Source: Apricaphanius iberus
Taxonomy: Eukaryota; Chordata; Actinopteri; Cyprinodontiformes; Aphaniidae
Reading direction: 5' to 3'
Assembly (NCBI GenBank): GCA_028564705.1
Contig: JAPXFQ010002465.1
Span: 806,001 to 870,000 of the forward strand
DNA: 64,000 nt
Both the position numbers and the translations under genes were made by a program. Positions 21,974 to 34,614 of this stretch are shown here, piece after piece (within the stretch, counting starts at the first letter, position 1; each line of letters opens with the position of its first letter). The notes beneath the pieces are model-generated. The model searched no databases, had not been told where the DNA came from, and worked only from the letters and a program-made list of their open reading frames with translations.

Positions 21974-23230
21974 TCAATATCATAGCAGCAGAAACAATAT
22001 TCCAGAACAACATGTCCTGGTTGACACCATCAGTTATTGGCAAGCACTGCTAATCCAGCTCATTTGCTTTTTGCAATCCTATATAAATATCTACATGGTT
22101 AGAATGCCGAGAAAAGAGACACTGGAGTCGGGGATATGATCCTTGCCTATTATATTTAATAGAAAACATGGTTTGAAGTTCCTGCTTCTGTCTCTGCTCG
22201 TTGGTCCTGCTCAGCATCCATGGAGCTGGACATAAAAATGCGTTTCAGATTAGTCTCATACACTTACCAGTCTTTCACTTTCTGTGTGCTTCACATTTAG
22301 CTAAAGTATTTCTAATCAGTGACACATCCTTCATTTTCGACCTGTGAGCTGTACCGATGTTAGGCTAATGTACAGTACTAAGTAAATTGTGGTAAAAGGT
22401 GACATGATAATGTCTTCTGAAAATGAATAGAAATAAACGGTTTTAGCGTATTTACTTACTGGCGACCAAACACTAGGGTAATGTTTTCTCTTGTAAAGCA
22501 TATTTAAATGCTTCAAAGCTTCTCTTTATCAAGTGTTAACATGACTTAAAAGTACTTTTCCAAATAGAAGTCAGTAAAATAAACAGCAATTAGGGCCACA
22601 TTGCAGCCCTATAGCAGGCGGGTACAGCATGAATTCACCTTTAAGGGATAAATAACATTATCAGGAGAAAATAAAAAGGCTTTATAAAATAAATTCAAAA
22701 TGCTAAATGTAGTCTTACTGATTTCTAAATGTATTTTAGGATTTTTGCGCAGCATGTAGTAAATAGTACTATGAAATATGAGACTGTCATATAGATTTAC
22801 TTGAACAGCTTGCATTTAAGGTGCAGTAACACTATATTTATCAATCAATATGCAACACACAGAGCACCTCTGATATTGAGGGCACATATCAGAAATCATT
22901 ATAGAAACTGTACGTTTATTTCCTGAATCTGAAAGGTTTCAATGTTTACAAAACACAAGTCTGAATCAGAATCTATTCTGAAAACATATGGAACCATTAC
23001 CAAAAATTTTCTTCTAAATGAAAGTTCCACATTTTGAAAATCTTCCTGAACTGAGTGTCGTTTTAACTGAAAAAATTTCGTGACAGAGACCAGTGGCCTG
23101 TCCATCAATTTGACAGATTAGTATTCACACCTACGACCACTTGATGCCAAATGTGTACAGGTAATCAATCAAAAACAAAAACAAATTTTGCACGAGAGCA
23201 TCTAAGCATAATCCCAGACATGGACACTGT
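21974..23230. other. Gene-free AT-rich stretch
   Basis: No gene or recognised repeat. Short frames on minus between 22.3 and 23.1 kb have no motif. Confidence 0.4.
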
Positions 23231-23234
23231 ACTC

Positions 23235-23640
23235 AAACACATCACACTTACGGGCACACTGAAGAGTTACTGAGGCTTTGGAGCCTGTTACTCCAAAGAG
23301 CCAACCACCCGTCCCTGTTGTGGGATTTCTTCCTTCTGAAGTAATATTTTTGCTGAAGTGGAGCCTAATTCCAGTCTCCAGTGTGGCAGAGGAGCACGGA
23401 TTCAGCCTCCACAACAAGCAGCATCTAAACCCCCATGAAAAGTCCTCTAAGACAAAAATCCAAAACCTCATGACAAATACCTCTACAGCAATCTCACTAT
23501 TTGATTACGGAAAAGTGGGTTATCATTTCTGTATGCCTCTGCCCTAAAAACATGATCCACATGTATAAACTGGGTGGTGGCAGCATCAAGCTGTGGGCAG
23601 GACAATGGTTTCAGGACAATGCTGGAAGAAAATCAGCGTT
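23235..23640 (+). repeat. Tc1-like relic, copy 1 of a diverged pair
   Basis: It shares TTGCTGAAGTGGAGC, the block around TCCAGTGTGGCAG, GATTCAGCCTCCA and GCAATCTCACTATTTGATTA with 25.62-25.98 kb. The downstream GGTGGTGGCAGCATCAAGCT matches the GGGSIM block of Tc1 transposase genes. Heavily decayed, no usable frame. Confidence 0.5.
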
Positions 23641-23818
23641 AGAGCGGACCAGATATACGAGTTAGAATGGCCCTGTTAACCACACTCTACCAACCACATT
23701 CTAAGAGAGTAAAAAATACTAGAAAAGCCTCCACACAACAAATACTACGAATATCATAAGCAAAATGTCGAAGAACAAAAATAATGTAGCAACAGTGTGT
23801 TTGGAAAGGACTGCAGCA

Positions 23819-23839
23819 CCCCCCCCCCCCCCCCCCCCC
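23819..23839 (+). repeat. Poly-C run, 21 nt
   Basis: An uninterrupted homopolymer of 21 C. The opposite strand is poly-G, able to form G-quadruplex. The length may vary or be a sequencing artefact. Confidence 0.85.
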
Positions 23840-24633
23840 ATCCTACTTTAGCAGAACTGGCTCAATGATGAGGAATTACAGAATTTCAGAACATTTACAG
23901 TTTATATATTTTGTTCTACTTTTTTTCTATTAGGTCTATTTATACCGATCCCTGCAACAACAGGGAAGCAACAATCAGCAATGTGCTTTAGATCAACTAA
24001 AATACAACAAAATAAAATATACTGATCAGCAAGCCAATTCCTGTCTTGTTGAAGTATTTAGCAATGTGTACACTCAGAGAAGCTTTTGAGGTCTATGATG
24101 AGAAGACATGATCAGGACAGTGATCAATGACATGCCATTCCTCAATGTCAGAGAACACAAAAGTCTGCCAGCAAATGAAGGACTTCTGTTAGATCGCCTC
24201 TCCCTTCAAGGCTTACTTTTCCATTAACACTCAGTCTTAGTGAAAGGCCACAACTGGATAGGGCTTTATCTGAGAGACAGCTGTCAAGCAGGTTAAGAGA
24301 GTAAATATTACACTTTCAGCCATACTTAACTGCAAACATAAACACACAGACAGGCAGGCAAACACATGTGAGAGCAAACACAATTTAAAAGGTGAGAGGT
24401 AGACTCTCCCTGACACCCATGGGCCGTGCAGCCTCAGATTTTTTCAACGTTTAGGCTCCACTCCCTTGTTTGCTCTGCAGGGTATTCTCATCACCTCTGC
24501 TCTTCTTGCGTCAAACTGTGTGCTCACTCAGGTGACTGTAAGGGAACATGCTTTTGTTCAGATCAGATCGTGTTGATTTTACATTCCTATGTTTGGTTTT
24601 CACCTTTTAGAAAATAACACCTTTGGGGACATC

Positions 24634-24675
24634 CGTATCCTTTCTTATTTCTTATAAGAAATAAGAAAGGATACG
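24634..24675. repeat. Perfect 42-bp palindrome, no spacer
   Basis: The left arm CGTATCC, TTTCTTATTTCTTA is followed at once by its exact reverse complement, centred between 24654 and 24655. The next outward bases do not pair. I see no flanking inverted element that would explain it. Confidence 0.9.
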
Positions 24676-25619
24676 ATAGGATCTGCGTAACTTCGTTCCC
24701 CGATGTAGTCCGAGTTTTCTGTGGAACGATACCTTGAGAAAGGAGCAAGGAGAATAAACGAAGCTTGAAATCAATAACGTTAGATTTTTTGTGTTTCAGT
24801 AAGGGATATATGTCAACCAAGTCTATATATAGGTAAAGGGCGTACCTGTCTAGAAGAGACATTCACATCTTTGAATAAGCAGTAAATGGTTAGCACAAAA
24901 GGCCAAGAGGTACTACAGCCTAAAGTATGTCTGCAGCCATTATGGTACCTGTGTTTGCTCCTATTTAATAAAAGTTTGTGAAATATTTGCATTAAGAAGA
25001 ATTAGAGCAGACATAAAAGAGGGTGTATTATAATTTGCATCTCAAAATCTCTGGCCTGAAAGTGGAAGAAGTGGCCATAATGGTTGATGTTTTCATTTTA
25101 TGTGGTACATGTGCAACACTGACACACCAACGAAGAAGTATAAAGGAAAAACGCCTCCGTCAATACGCCTGGGTGCAGACTTGTTGACAGAGAAATATAA
25201 ACTAGGCTCTTCAGGAAGTGGGCAGATAGTTAAAGCCTTCAACTTACCATCTCTGCATTAATCACTGTAGCACATTCATCCATCTCTGTTTATCAGACGA
25301 TACATTACGAGAAGGGGAACCCAGACCTTCTTCTCCTGCCAGTTCTGAGGGATCCCAATGTGTCTCCAATGTGTATTCTTTTGGTTCTGATTAGGGGTCA
25401 CGTTAGCTAAATATTTCCGTATTTGACCCTTTTTTTTGTTTAAACTGTATTGGAAAAATCTCAAAGCCATCCATTGTTTTTACAGAAGTATTCACACTTC
25501 TGACAATTTAGTGCATTGTTAATTTTCAAATTTACACACAGAGAACAGGTAACTGGATTAATTTTTTAAAAAGCCTGGACGATGTACTTAATGCATCTCA
25601 CTAACCCGCAGCTGACCAG
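24676..25619. other. Gene-free stretch
   Basis: No exon or recognised repeat. The frame of 91 codons on minus at 24587-24862 runs through the palindrome and has no motif. Confidence 0.35.
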
Positions 25620-25985
25620 TGCGTTGAAGAGATATGTAGGCTTTGGAGCACGCGACTCTAAAGAGCTCGGGGTCATGCCACCAAATGATGCATGCTGCAA
25701 TATTTCCTCCTGCTGAAGCAGTAGCTTGAGGGTCAGCTAGTTTAGTGGCTTTCCAATCACTTCAGATGAAGACATGTTCCTTCAGTTCAAAACTTTGGCT
25801 GAAGTGGAGCTTGATTCTAGTCTCCAGTGTGGCAGTAGAGCATGGATTCAGCCTCCAGAACAACTTCTAAACCCCAATGAGAAGTTATCTGTCTGAGGCA
25901 AAATTCCAAGACCTCAGGAATAAAATCTCTGCAGCAATCTCACTATTTGATTATGCACAAATGGGTGTGCATTTCAGTTCCATTC
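25620..25985 (+). repeat. Tc1-like relic, copy 2 of a diverged pair
   Basis: Second member of the family described at 23.2 kb, same strand. The match is patchy and both copies carry different insertions, so they are old insertions rather than a recent tandem duplication. Confidence 0.5.
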
Positions 25986-26204
25986 ATTCCACATGGAGCA
26001 GGAAGAGGCCCGGGGTTCACACCACAGCAGGTGACCTGTTGTTGTTTATGTTTAATTTCATTCAGTATTTAATTCCCTTTTTTACATGTAGTTCTCTGTT
26101 GAGTTTGTTTGGATTTAATATTTTTTAGATATTTAAAAAATAAATACTAATAAATATTTTATGTTTAAAATTGACAGGGAAAAACTGATAGCGATCAAGG
26201 AGCC

Positions 26205-27155
26205 AATGAAGCTTCCCTTCATTGGCTCCCTGTTAAATCCAGAATAGAGTTTAAGATCCTCCTCCTTACGTATAAAGCCCTTAATAATCAAAGTCCATCA
26301 GAGATCTGATTGTTCCATATGTTCCTAAAAGAGCACTTCGTTCTCAGAATGCAGGTCTACTGGTAGTTCCTAGGATTTCAAAAAGTAGAATGGGATGCAG
26401 ATCTTTTAGTTATCAGGCTCCTCTCCTGTGGAATCAGCTGCCAATTTTAGTCTGTGAGGCAGATACTCTATCTGTTTTTAAGACTAGGCTTAAAACCTTC
26501 CTTTTTGGTAAAGCTTATAGTTGGAATGCCTTAGGCTATCTTGAGCTATCTCTGTAGCTTTGCTACTATAGGCTTAGAAGAAGACAGACTGTTGGAAGAC
26601 AGACTGACCACTTTTCTTTACTCTGCTAATTTTCTTTTCTGCTACTCTTTGTTGTTATTTGCTGTTACTTAGGCTGTTAACCTTGTTTTTCAGTGTTTTT
26701 CTCTCAATCTAAGCTACACCTGGTCTGGTATCCTGCTCAGCTGCAATGCCCTGTTGGAGGGGGGCATCTACTCAGATGATGCTCCCAGCGACTGAACGTC
26801 TTCCATGTCTTATCAACTTTTAACTTTCTTTAATATAAAAAGTACTCTTACATGAGTTCCGTACGGTCGTGGCAGATGGCCGCTCGTATTGAGTCAGGTT
26901 CTGCTGGAGGTTGTTTCCTGTTAAAGGAGAATTTTTCCTCTCCACTGTTGCTACACGCTTGCTCAGTGTGAGGGATTGCTGAGGGGACTGCTATGGTTGG
27001 AGTCTGCATGTGGCACAACCTCACATCAATGACTCGACATAATCTGCTGGGATTCGTTGCATGGAATACTTTTTAATTGATTGGAATGTTTGTATAATTG
27101 TATTGAAATTACTTTTCTTTTAAAGCGCCTTGAGCGCCTTGTTAATCAAATTGAA
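26205..27155 (+). mobile_element. L2-clade LINE, 5'-truncated (ORF2 end + 3' UTR)
   Basis: It begins in the last part of the reverse-transcriptase ORF (the SLHWLPVKSRIEFKILLLTYKAL region, readable as TTCATTGGCTCCCTG onward), then the 3' UTR with GGAATCAGCTGCC, TGTTTCCTGTTAAAGGAG and GACTCGACATAATCTGCTGG. It ends in the short tail near 27150. The coding part has stops. A 13-bp inverted repeat (GGAGCCAATGAAG / CTTCATTGGCTCC) sits at the 5' truncation point. Confidence 0.75.
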
Positions 27156-28872
27156 TGACAACAAAAAATATCTACCCCAACCTCTGGTTATGATCCACGT
27201 TTTAACAATAGACGGAGGCTGAAACATAGGTTTAGTGATAAATGGAGAGTTCTGCTTTATTTTATGTTTTTGGAAAGAAGTCTGAAGTCATGGAAACTTA
27301 TGTTCCTAAAAAGGCCTCCTAATGCTGCAAACAGCTCACATTCTATTGGTTCCTCTGCGTGACGTTTTTTAAATCAATCTGGAACCGTCTCTAGTTTGAG
27401 GAAGAGTTCTTTTGGGATGCTTTCCCCTCAGGCTTTGGCAGCAGAAACTTTCTCAAAGGCCTCTCTCCAACATGACTGAAACCTATTAGTCTGGTTCCAA
27501 CCTGTCACCCCTTATGTGTGTGCCAAACTAAATCAGTGCTATGTGATGGCAGAGGATTTCTGACCTCAGGGTCAGGCAGAGCGGTGCTAGAAGGTGTTAT
27601 CACTGGCAACAACTCACATACTGCTAGTACAGAGTCAAGTTAGGAAACGCTGCGCTTGTTTCAGTATAAACAACGCTGACATAGAAGCCTAGGCTGTCTC
27701 ATCAACTTCTTTCAACATTCTGGGGTGTGCAAAATTTCAGGAACAGTAAATATTTTTAAACAGATTATTAAAACAAAGGCGAGAGGCCAAACTAGCACCT
27801 TGTCTTTCAATAAGACACTAATTTCAGAGCTGTGCTGGGATGCAAACAAGCAGAACTATGGGAAGAAAGCGCTGCTGATGCAATCACTGAAAAAAAGCTT
27901 AGCCTGTTTCCTCAAGTAGAATAGAGAAACAGCGCCCCTCTCTGTTCAAAGGGAGTCAGACAAATGGGAAGGGCTCCTCTGCAGGGAACTGTGTCAAGGG
28001 CAATGAGGCTTAAGGACTCAAGCAGGAGGTGGGCAAAAGGCAAAGACAACACATCTCCAACAGCATCATGTCACAAAAGGATTATTAGGTTGCCCTGCAG
28101 TAACTATACACACATGACACACACCTACACACCAAATGCTCTATTAATTGAAAACATAGCTATTATAAGCACAATGATGGAGATGAAGGGTCAAAGCAGC
28201 ACGGGGAGGTAGTGGGGGTCTCCCTGCTGTGCCACACTGTCACCTGTTAGGCTGGAGCTTCACACAGCTGGGATGAGACAAGCTTAAACCTCCCTTTGTG
28301 TTTCTGTCGATAATCATGTTTGCACTCTCATGATCCCAAGGCTTTAGCTCTGGTAAGTTATTTGCCGCTGCACCTCTACACCACCTACATGACTGACTGA
28401 TGTACAGCTTCTCTCTCTGCTACATGTGGATCAACACAACAGTTACTGACATGTTTTCCTTTCTTTGTCTCCTTTATCTCTTAGGCCTGTTTCCAAGTTC
28501 ACAGTGTTTTAAATGAGCCAAAAACAACACCAAATATAGTCAAAACAATAAAAACGTCCTTCCGGTTGCTACAAAGGCTTTTTCCATTGAAACGTTTGTC
28601 ACTGATCAATTGTAATTGCGTAGATGCATATGTAAACCCAGTTTATATATGAATTGGTGTTGTTCTTGGTGTTGTTTTGGTTCAGAACACTTCTCAGCTG
28701 GGAGTTTGTAAAAACGATATTTCCTTCGACTGGCTTCATAACGCCTAATCTTTTTAAAATTACAACCAAAAACTTGAATATATAGTACTGGGAATTTGTG
28801 TGATACATGGCAGAATGACAAAAAATACAACTCTTCTTAGAACAAAAATCAAACAAAGTGAATCCTTTAGGT
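27156..28872. other. Gene-free stretch
   Basis: No supported gene or repeat. Frames of 64-85 codons here carry no motif. Confidence 0.35.
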
Positions 28873-29082
28873 CAGGGGCGTCCACAAGGGCCAGTGTACT
28901 GTCAATTGTAGTTGAGTCTGTTTCAACACAGCTAATTCAAATGTTCCAACTACCTCTTCAGCGTGGTAAAGTTCTGCAGAAGCCTGCTAATGAATCATCA
29001 TTTAATTCAGGTGCAATGAACCAGGGAAAGAAGTAAGACATGAAGGATAGCGGCCCACGAGGACAGACTTTGGGCACCCCTG
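28873..29082. mobile_element. Short hAT MITE (210 bp)
   Basis: The ends CAGGGGCGTCCA and (reverse complement) CAGGGGTGCCCA are inverted. The flanks CTTTAGGT (28865-28872) and CTTCAGGC (29083-29090) match at 6 of 8 positions, a decayed hAT 8-bp duplication. The interior, with GGGCC near one end and GGCCC near the other and an AGCCTGCTAATGA-type core, is a widespread fish MITE. Non-coding. Confidence 0.75.
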
Positions 29083-29090
29083 CTTCAGGC

Positions 29091-29589
29091 GTACAAGAAT
29101 TTAACAGAAAACATATTTGGCTAAACATGGATTGACAAAGATTGCTGGCAAGTAGTTTTCTCTAATAGCAACTGCGGATAATGCCGGGGATTTAAACTAG
29201 TAACGGGATGTGTAGACACAAAGTAGTCCATAACTGTGAAATTATTTAAAAATGTATTTTTATTAAATACAAGTCTGAAAAAGTGCTGAATCCAATTGCA
29301 TTTAGTCCATATAAAATTATAAGCAGCAACTATTGCCATTGGAAATTACCTAATTAAGAAATAGAGTCCCAATCAAGCTGAAGACCAAGGAGGAAAGGCA
29401 GGTCTAGGATAGAGTTTGGTTATAAAACGAAGCTCTGAACAACTCAGAGTGCCAAACTGTGCACATGAACATAAGACGTGGCTGTCCAGCTGAACTGACT
29501 GGTAACTTTACAGGAACTGTAGCTCAGGTGGAAGAATCTGCTGTCAGGCCAGCTGTCAAGTGTGCGCTCTACAGTTTGAAGAGTGGCCA
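29091..29589. other. Gene-free stretch
   Basis: Nothing recognised apart from an A-box-like GTAGCTCAGGTGGAAGAAT near 29519, which is not followed by a B box on the same strand. Confidence 0.35.
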
Positions 29590-29765
29590 AAACAAAGCAG
29601 GTTCAAAAAAATAGGTTTAGCTTTTCTTATTAAACAGGACAGAAAAGAGGGCAGATTTGGATGAGGAAGACATGCAGTAAATGATCCAGGAATCAAACCC
29701 AGTACACCTGTGGCAAAGACTGTAAGCTCACTACATGGTGAGCCTACGAGCACCCCACCAAAACT
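29590..29765 (-). repeat. tRNA-derived SINE
   Basis: On minus it reads GGTTTGATTCC, a tRNA B box (29689-29699), preceded by an A-box-like region (29735-29760) and followed by TGCATGTCTTCCTC, the body of a common fish SINE. Truncated and diverged. Confidence 0.55.
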
Positions 29766-29817
29766 GGACTTTTTGATTCACATGTAAAACAATACATGTG
29801 GGAGAAAACATTAAATA

Positions 29818-32800
29818 CAATTTAATTCACTTTTATTTATATAGCGCCAATTCACAACAAATGTCATATCAAGGAACTTTACAACAAAAGTCATTTCAAT
29901 ACAATTATACAAACATTTTAATCAGTTAAAAGTTTTCTATGTAAGGAATCCCAGCAGATTGCGATGAGTCATCAATGTGAGGTTGTGCCTGGATCATGCA
30001 GACTCGAACCACAGCAATTCCTCAGCAATACATCATACTGAGCAAGCATGTAGTGACAGTGGAGATGAAAAACTCCCCTTTAACAGGAAGAACCCTCTGG
30101 CAGAACCAGAACCAGAACCTGGCTCAGTACAAGCAATCATCTGCCACGACCGTCTGGGGGTCTGAGAAGACAGAGAAGAGACAGCATGGAGGATGTTCAG
30201 TAACTTTGAGCATCATCTGGACCGATGTTCCCCATCCAGCAGGGGGCATTGTAGTTGAGCAGGGTACCAGACCATGTGGAGTTTCTATGGGGAGAAAAAG
30301 ACCGAGAGAAAACTGGGATAACAATCACAATAACAGCAGAAAAATATATCGGGAGAGTTGTAGAAGAGAAAAGTAGAAGAGAGAAGAAAAGTGGTCAGTC
30401 TGTCCTCCAACAGTCTAAACCTATAGCAGCATCACAAAAAAAAGAAAAAAAAAGAAAAGCTCACGATAACCTAAACCACTAACCATACGCTTTATCAAAA
30501 AGGACGGTTTTAAGCCAAGTATCTGCCTCATGGACTAAAACTGGGAGCTGGTTCCACAGGAGAGGAGCCTGATAACTAAAAGCTCTGCCTCCTATTCTAC
30601 TTTTAGAAATCCTAGGAACTACCAGGAGACCTGCATTCTGAGAATGAAGTGCTCTGTTAGGAACATATGGAACAATCAGATTTCCGATGTACGATGGAGC
30701 TTGATTATAAGGGCTTTATACGTAAGGAGGAGGATCTTAAACTCTATTCTGGATTTAACAGGGAGCCAGTGGAGAGAAGCCAAAACAGGAGAAATGTGAT
30801 CTCTCTTTCTAATATTCATCAGAACTCTTGTAGCAGCATTTTGGATCAACTGAAGGATTTGAGTTGCATTTTGTGGACTTTCTGATAATAAGGAATTACA
30901 GTAGTGCAGCCTTGAAGTCAGAAATGCATGGACTAGTTTCTCTGCATCACTCCTGGACAGGATGTTTCTAATTTTAGCAATATTCAGGAGGTGATAGAAA
31001 GAAATCTTAGAAACCTGTTTAATATAGGATTTAAATGTCATGTCTTGGTCAAAAATTACACAGAGGTTCTTTACATTATTACAAGAGGCCAAATTAATGC
31101 CATCCAGATGAAGTGATTGATTTAGCAGTTTCTGGTCCAAGGACAACAACCTCTGTCTTGTCTGAATTTAGGAGCAGAAAATTCAGAGTCATTCAAGTTT
31201 TTATGTCTTCGAGACATGCTTGTAATCTACCTAACTGATTGGTTTCATCAGGTTATACGGATAAATATAATTGTGTATCATCAGCATAACTGTGGAAATT
31301 CATTCCATGTTGTCTAATTATTTTACCAATTGGAAGCATACATATTGTAAAGAGAATCGGTCCAAGCACAGAACCCTGTGGTACTCCACAAGTAACCCTT
31401 GAGTGTGAAGATTTATCATTGTCATGAAAAAACTGGAATCTGTTGGACGGATATGATTTAAACCAGCCTAGCGCTGTTCCCTTTATCCCTACAACATGTC
31501 CAAGCCTTTCTAAGATAATACTATGATCGACTTTGTCAAAAGTAGCACTGAGATCTAGCAAGACCAGAACACTCACAAATACATTATCTGAGGCCATTAG
31601 AATATCATTAGTAACTTTTACCAGTGCTGTTTCAGTGCTATGATGAGCTCTAAAACCTGAATGAAATTCCTCAAACAGGTTGTTGCTGTTTAGATGTTCA
31701 CATACTTGATTAGCAACTATTTTCTCAAGAATTTTGGATAAGAAAGGAAGGTTAGATATAGGTCTGTAGTTAGCTAAATGATCTTGATCCAGGGACAGTT
31801 TCTTAAGTAAAGGTTTAATTACAGCAACCTTAAATTCCTGAGGCACATATCCATTTATTAAAGATAGATTCATCATGTCTAGATTAGGGCCCGTAACCAG
31901 AGGGAACACTTCCTTAAATAATTTGGTTGGTATTGGGTCTAACATACAAGTTGAGATGAAGCTAATATTTTGTAATAATTCCAAAAGGTCAACAGAATCA
32001 AAATGGTACAGACATAAACATGGTTCTACAGTTCTCTCTGATACTGCCTCATTTACTGAATGAGAGTTAATCATGTTTGGGGGAATGCCAATGATTTTAT
32101 TTTTAATAGAATTTATTTTATTTATGAAGAATCCCATAAAGTTATCACTACTGAGAGAAGGGGGACTAGTTGGCTCAACAGAGCTATGACTCTGTGTAAG
32201 TTTGGCAACTGTACTAAAAAGAATCCTAGGATTTTTTTTATTTACCTCTATTAATGAGAAGAAATATGCTGTCGAAGGGCATTTTTATAAAGTAGTAGAC
32301 TATTTTTCCAGGTTAGAAAGGAATCATTTAAGTGTGTAGAGCGCCATTTTCTCTCCAGTTTCCTAGTATTCTGCTTTAAAGTACGCCACTCTGCATTAAA
32401 CCAAGGAGCCAATCTCCTCTGGCTGATTAGCTTCCTTTTTAAGGGGGCTACAATGTCTAGTGCCAAATGCAGTGAGGAAGTAATACTTTGAACCATACCA
32501 TCAGTTTCTGAAGGGTTAGTGTTGGAATTAATGCCATCCACTGTTGTATTCTGAGACGGATAGGGAAGCAAGAATGGAACAGATTCTTTAATACTTGTTA
32601 CAGCACTGTCTGATAAAGTTCTACTGTAATGAAATTTTCTTTCAGATTTGGGAACGTTGGGTAAAGTAAATTCAAAGGTTATCAAAAAATGGTCAGATAG
32701 GACTGGGTTATGTGGGAGGACTATTAGTTCATCACACTCAATGCCATATGTCAGTACAATGTCTAAAGTGTGTTGAGCAGAGTGTGTGGGTCCCTTCACT

Positions 32801-33030
32801 TTCTGAGTAAAGCCAATTGAGTCTAAGATGAAATTAAAGGCTGCAGTTAAGCTATCACTTTCAGTGTCCACGTGAATATTGAAATACCCTATTATAATTA
32901 TCTGATAAGTGTTTAAAACTAAATTAGATTAAAAAATCTGGTCCAAGAATTGAGGGTAAGGGCCTGGTGGACAATACAAAACCACAAACAAAGTGGTTTT
33001 AATGTTTTACAGCTTGGATAAAAAAAAACT
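29818..33030 (-). mobile_element. Long L2-clade LINE copy A
   Basis: The 3' tail is at the left (AATTCACTTTTATTTATATA, then GCGCCAATTCACAACA) and is followed by a 3' UTR of about 650 bp, the reverse transcriptase and part of the endonuclease at the right. It is 5'-truncated within or near the endonuclease. It lies parallel to copy B at 41.75-44.75 kb and is highly similar to it. Confidence 0.85.
30490..32990 (-). pseudogene. L2 endonuclease/reverse transcriptase ORF, broken
   Basis: Three pieces in different frames. 32251-32871 holds the C-terminal part of an APE-type endonuclease (THSAQHTLDIVLTYG, PVLSDHFLITF). 31253-32137 is the reverse transcriptase, with ANYRPISNLPFLSKILEKIV, VLVLLDLSATFDKVDH, GVPQGSVLGP and the catalytic FHSYADDTQL, so the YADD box is intact. 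30676-31149 is the C-terminal domain ending LHWLPVKSRIEFKILLLTYK. Frameshifts and stops between the pieces make it non-functional. Confidence 0.85.
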
Positions 33031-34614
33031 AAAGATTAGATTTTCAAAAGAGCTGTAGTTAATAACTGGTCTAGGGCAAATTTGCAAATCCACCGAAACA
33101 CACCTTTTTTACTGTAGAAAACAGAATGAAAAAAAGGAGGAAATTATTATATCTAGATTAGGATTTGTTCATGAGTTAAATATTAAAATATTTAAACAGG
33201 TGAAACACTTCATGAGCCTGTGTAACATGTTATATAATTTTGCCTAAAGCATACTGTTAAGAAATGGGAACATGTAGAAAATGTACAAATGGACATTCAA
33301 GATCTAAAGAAAAATTTTAGTTCTAAAAAAAGCTAAGATATCTTTAAAAAAATGTAATAAATAAAAAGAATATAGTTGGGTTTTTTTTTAAAGTTTTTAA
33401 AACAATAATTAGGGCATATTGAGTATGCATCAATCATTGCTTGCCAAAAAAACTTAAACAAAAGTTTATGGCTAATATTTAGTGTTTTTTGTTAGAGTGT
33501 TAAATGTCCTACATTCATAAAAGTATAACATTTATAAAAGAAAGATGGGTCTTATATACCTGCAGATTTCTTGTTGTTTAACTTTTCCGTTAATTTTAAA
33601 GATGAAAGAAATTCATTTGAGACTGGGTAAAATCGGCACCCCCTCTCTGTATGCTGGGCGAAATGAGCTGCATACTTATCCGCAGATCATTACCTTACTG
33701 CAAGACAGTGGCTACAGAGCAAATCGGGTCTCTGATCTACAAGTAATATTGGCAACAAAGTTTCACAGAAAGTAGCTGAAGTTTGTCTGAAATGTTGCTA
33801 GATTTGTTGCTTGGCGCTTTTTGGGGAAAAAGTTAAGGGGGTCTGAAAATCACTGCTGGACTCGCTGATATTAACGGTTGCTGTCGAGCAAATAAACTAT
33901 TTTGCGCCTCCAACAGGGGGACTCCTAATATGTGGAGAACTGACACTAACATAAAGTTGCGCCTAATTCTCCCAGTTGTAGTTGGTAACAATATGAAATA
34001 AATTGACACAAATTAATTAGAGGGTCCAATAATTATTATTTTTAAAACAAATTAAAGAAAAAAAAAGAATCTTCATAGGCCCCTCTCCCTTCTTGGGCCC
34101 TGGGTAGTCAGGTCCACTTTTCCCCCTGCTGCCACGCCCGTGGTAATGTGACAGAATGTGAGAATGTTCTAGGGACAAGACTAATTTTAGCAGAGAACTA
34201 TTTTTCAACTTGAGATTGGGTCTAAAATCCAGTCATTTTCATGTCTGAACTTACTAATGCTTTGTCCACATATTAATTATCAAAAAAGACAGAGCAGGTT
34301 CAGGGAGGGTCTGCACAGGTGAAAAGAGAATGTACTGGAACTCTCTAAGGGGGAAAAAAGAATAAATGGCAAAAAATGGACTCTAAAGCTAATTTCCACA
34401 GTATTTTTACTGCTCATCTTAATTCTATTTCAATTAGCATTCCACATTTTAATATCTCTATTAACACATTGGAAATATCAGAGTCAGGGAGGAGAAATAA
34501 AACCAGAAGTCAGCAGCAGGGAAGATGATGCAGGGTCTTCACAGGTAAGGAGAGGTTAGAACTTGCTGAGAGAAAGAGATCCATTGGTGGGAGAAACCAG
34601 GCAGGAACCAGGAC
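33031..34614. other. AT-rich stretch with an unnamed repeat-like block
   Basis: 33.0-33.5 kb is very AT-rich. 33.65-33.96 kb (around TTGCTAGATTTGTTGCTTGG) resembles a repeat I have seen in many fish loci but cannot name. No coding sequence supported. Confidence 0.3.

Noticed and set aside
29519..29545. tRNA A-box-like GTAGCTCAGGTGG
   Set aside because: No B box at the right distance on the same strand, so not a tRNA gene.
29996..30376. 126-codon frame on the plus strand
   Set aside because: Antisense to the L2 copy A 3' UTR; not coding.
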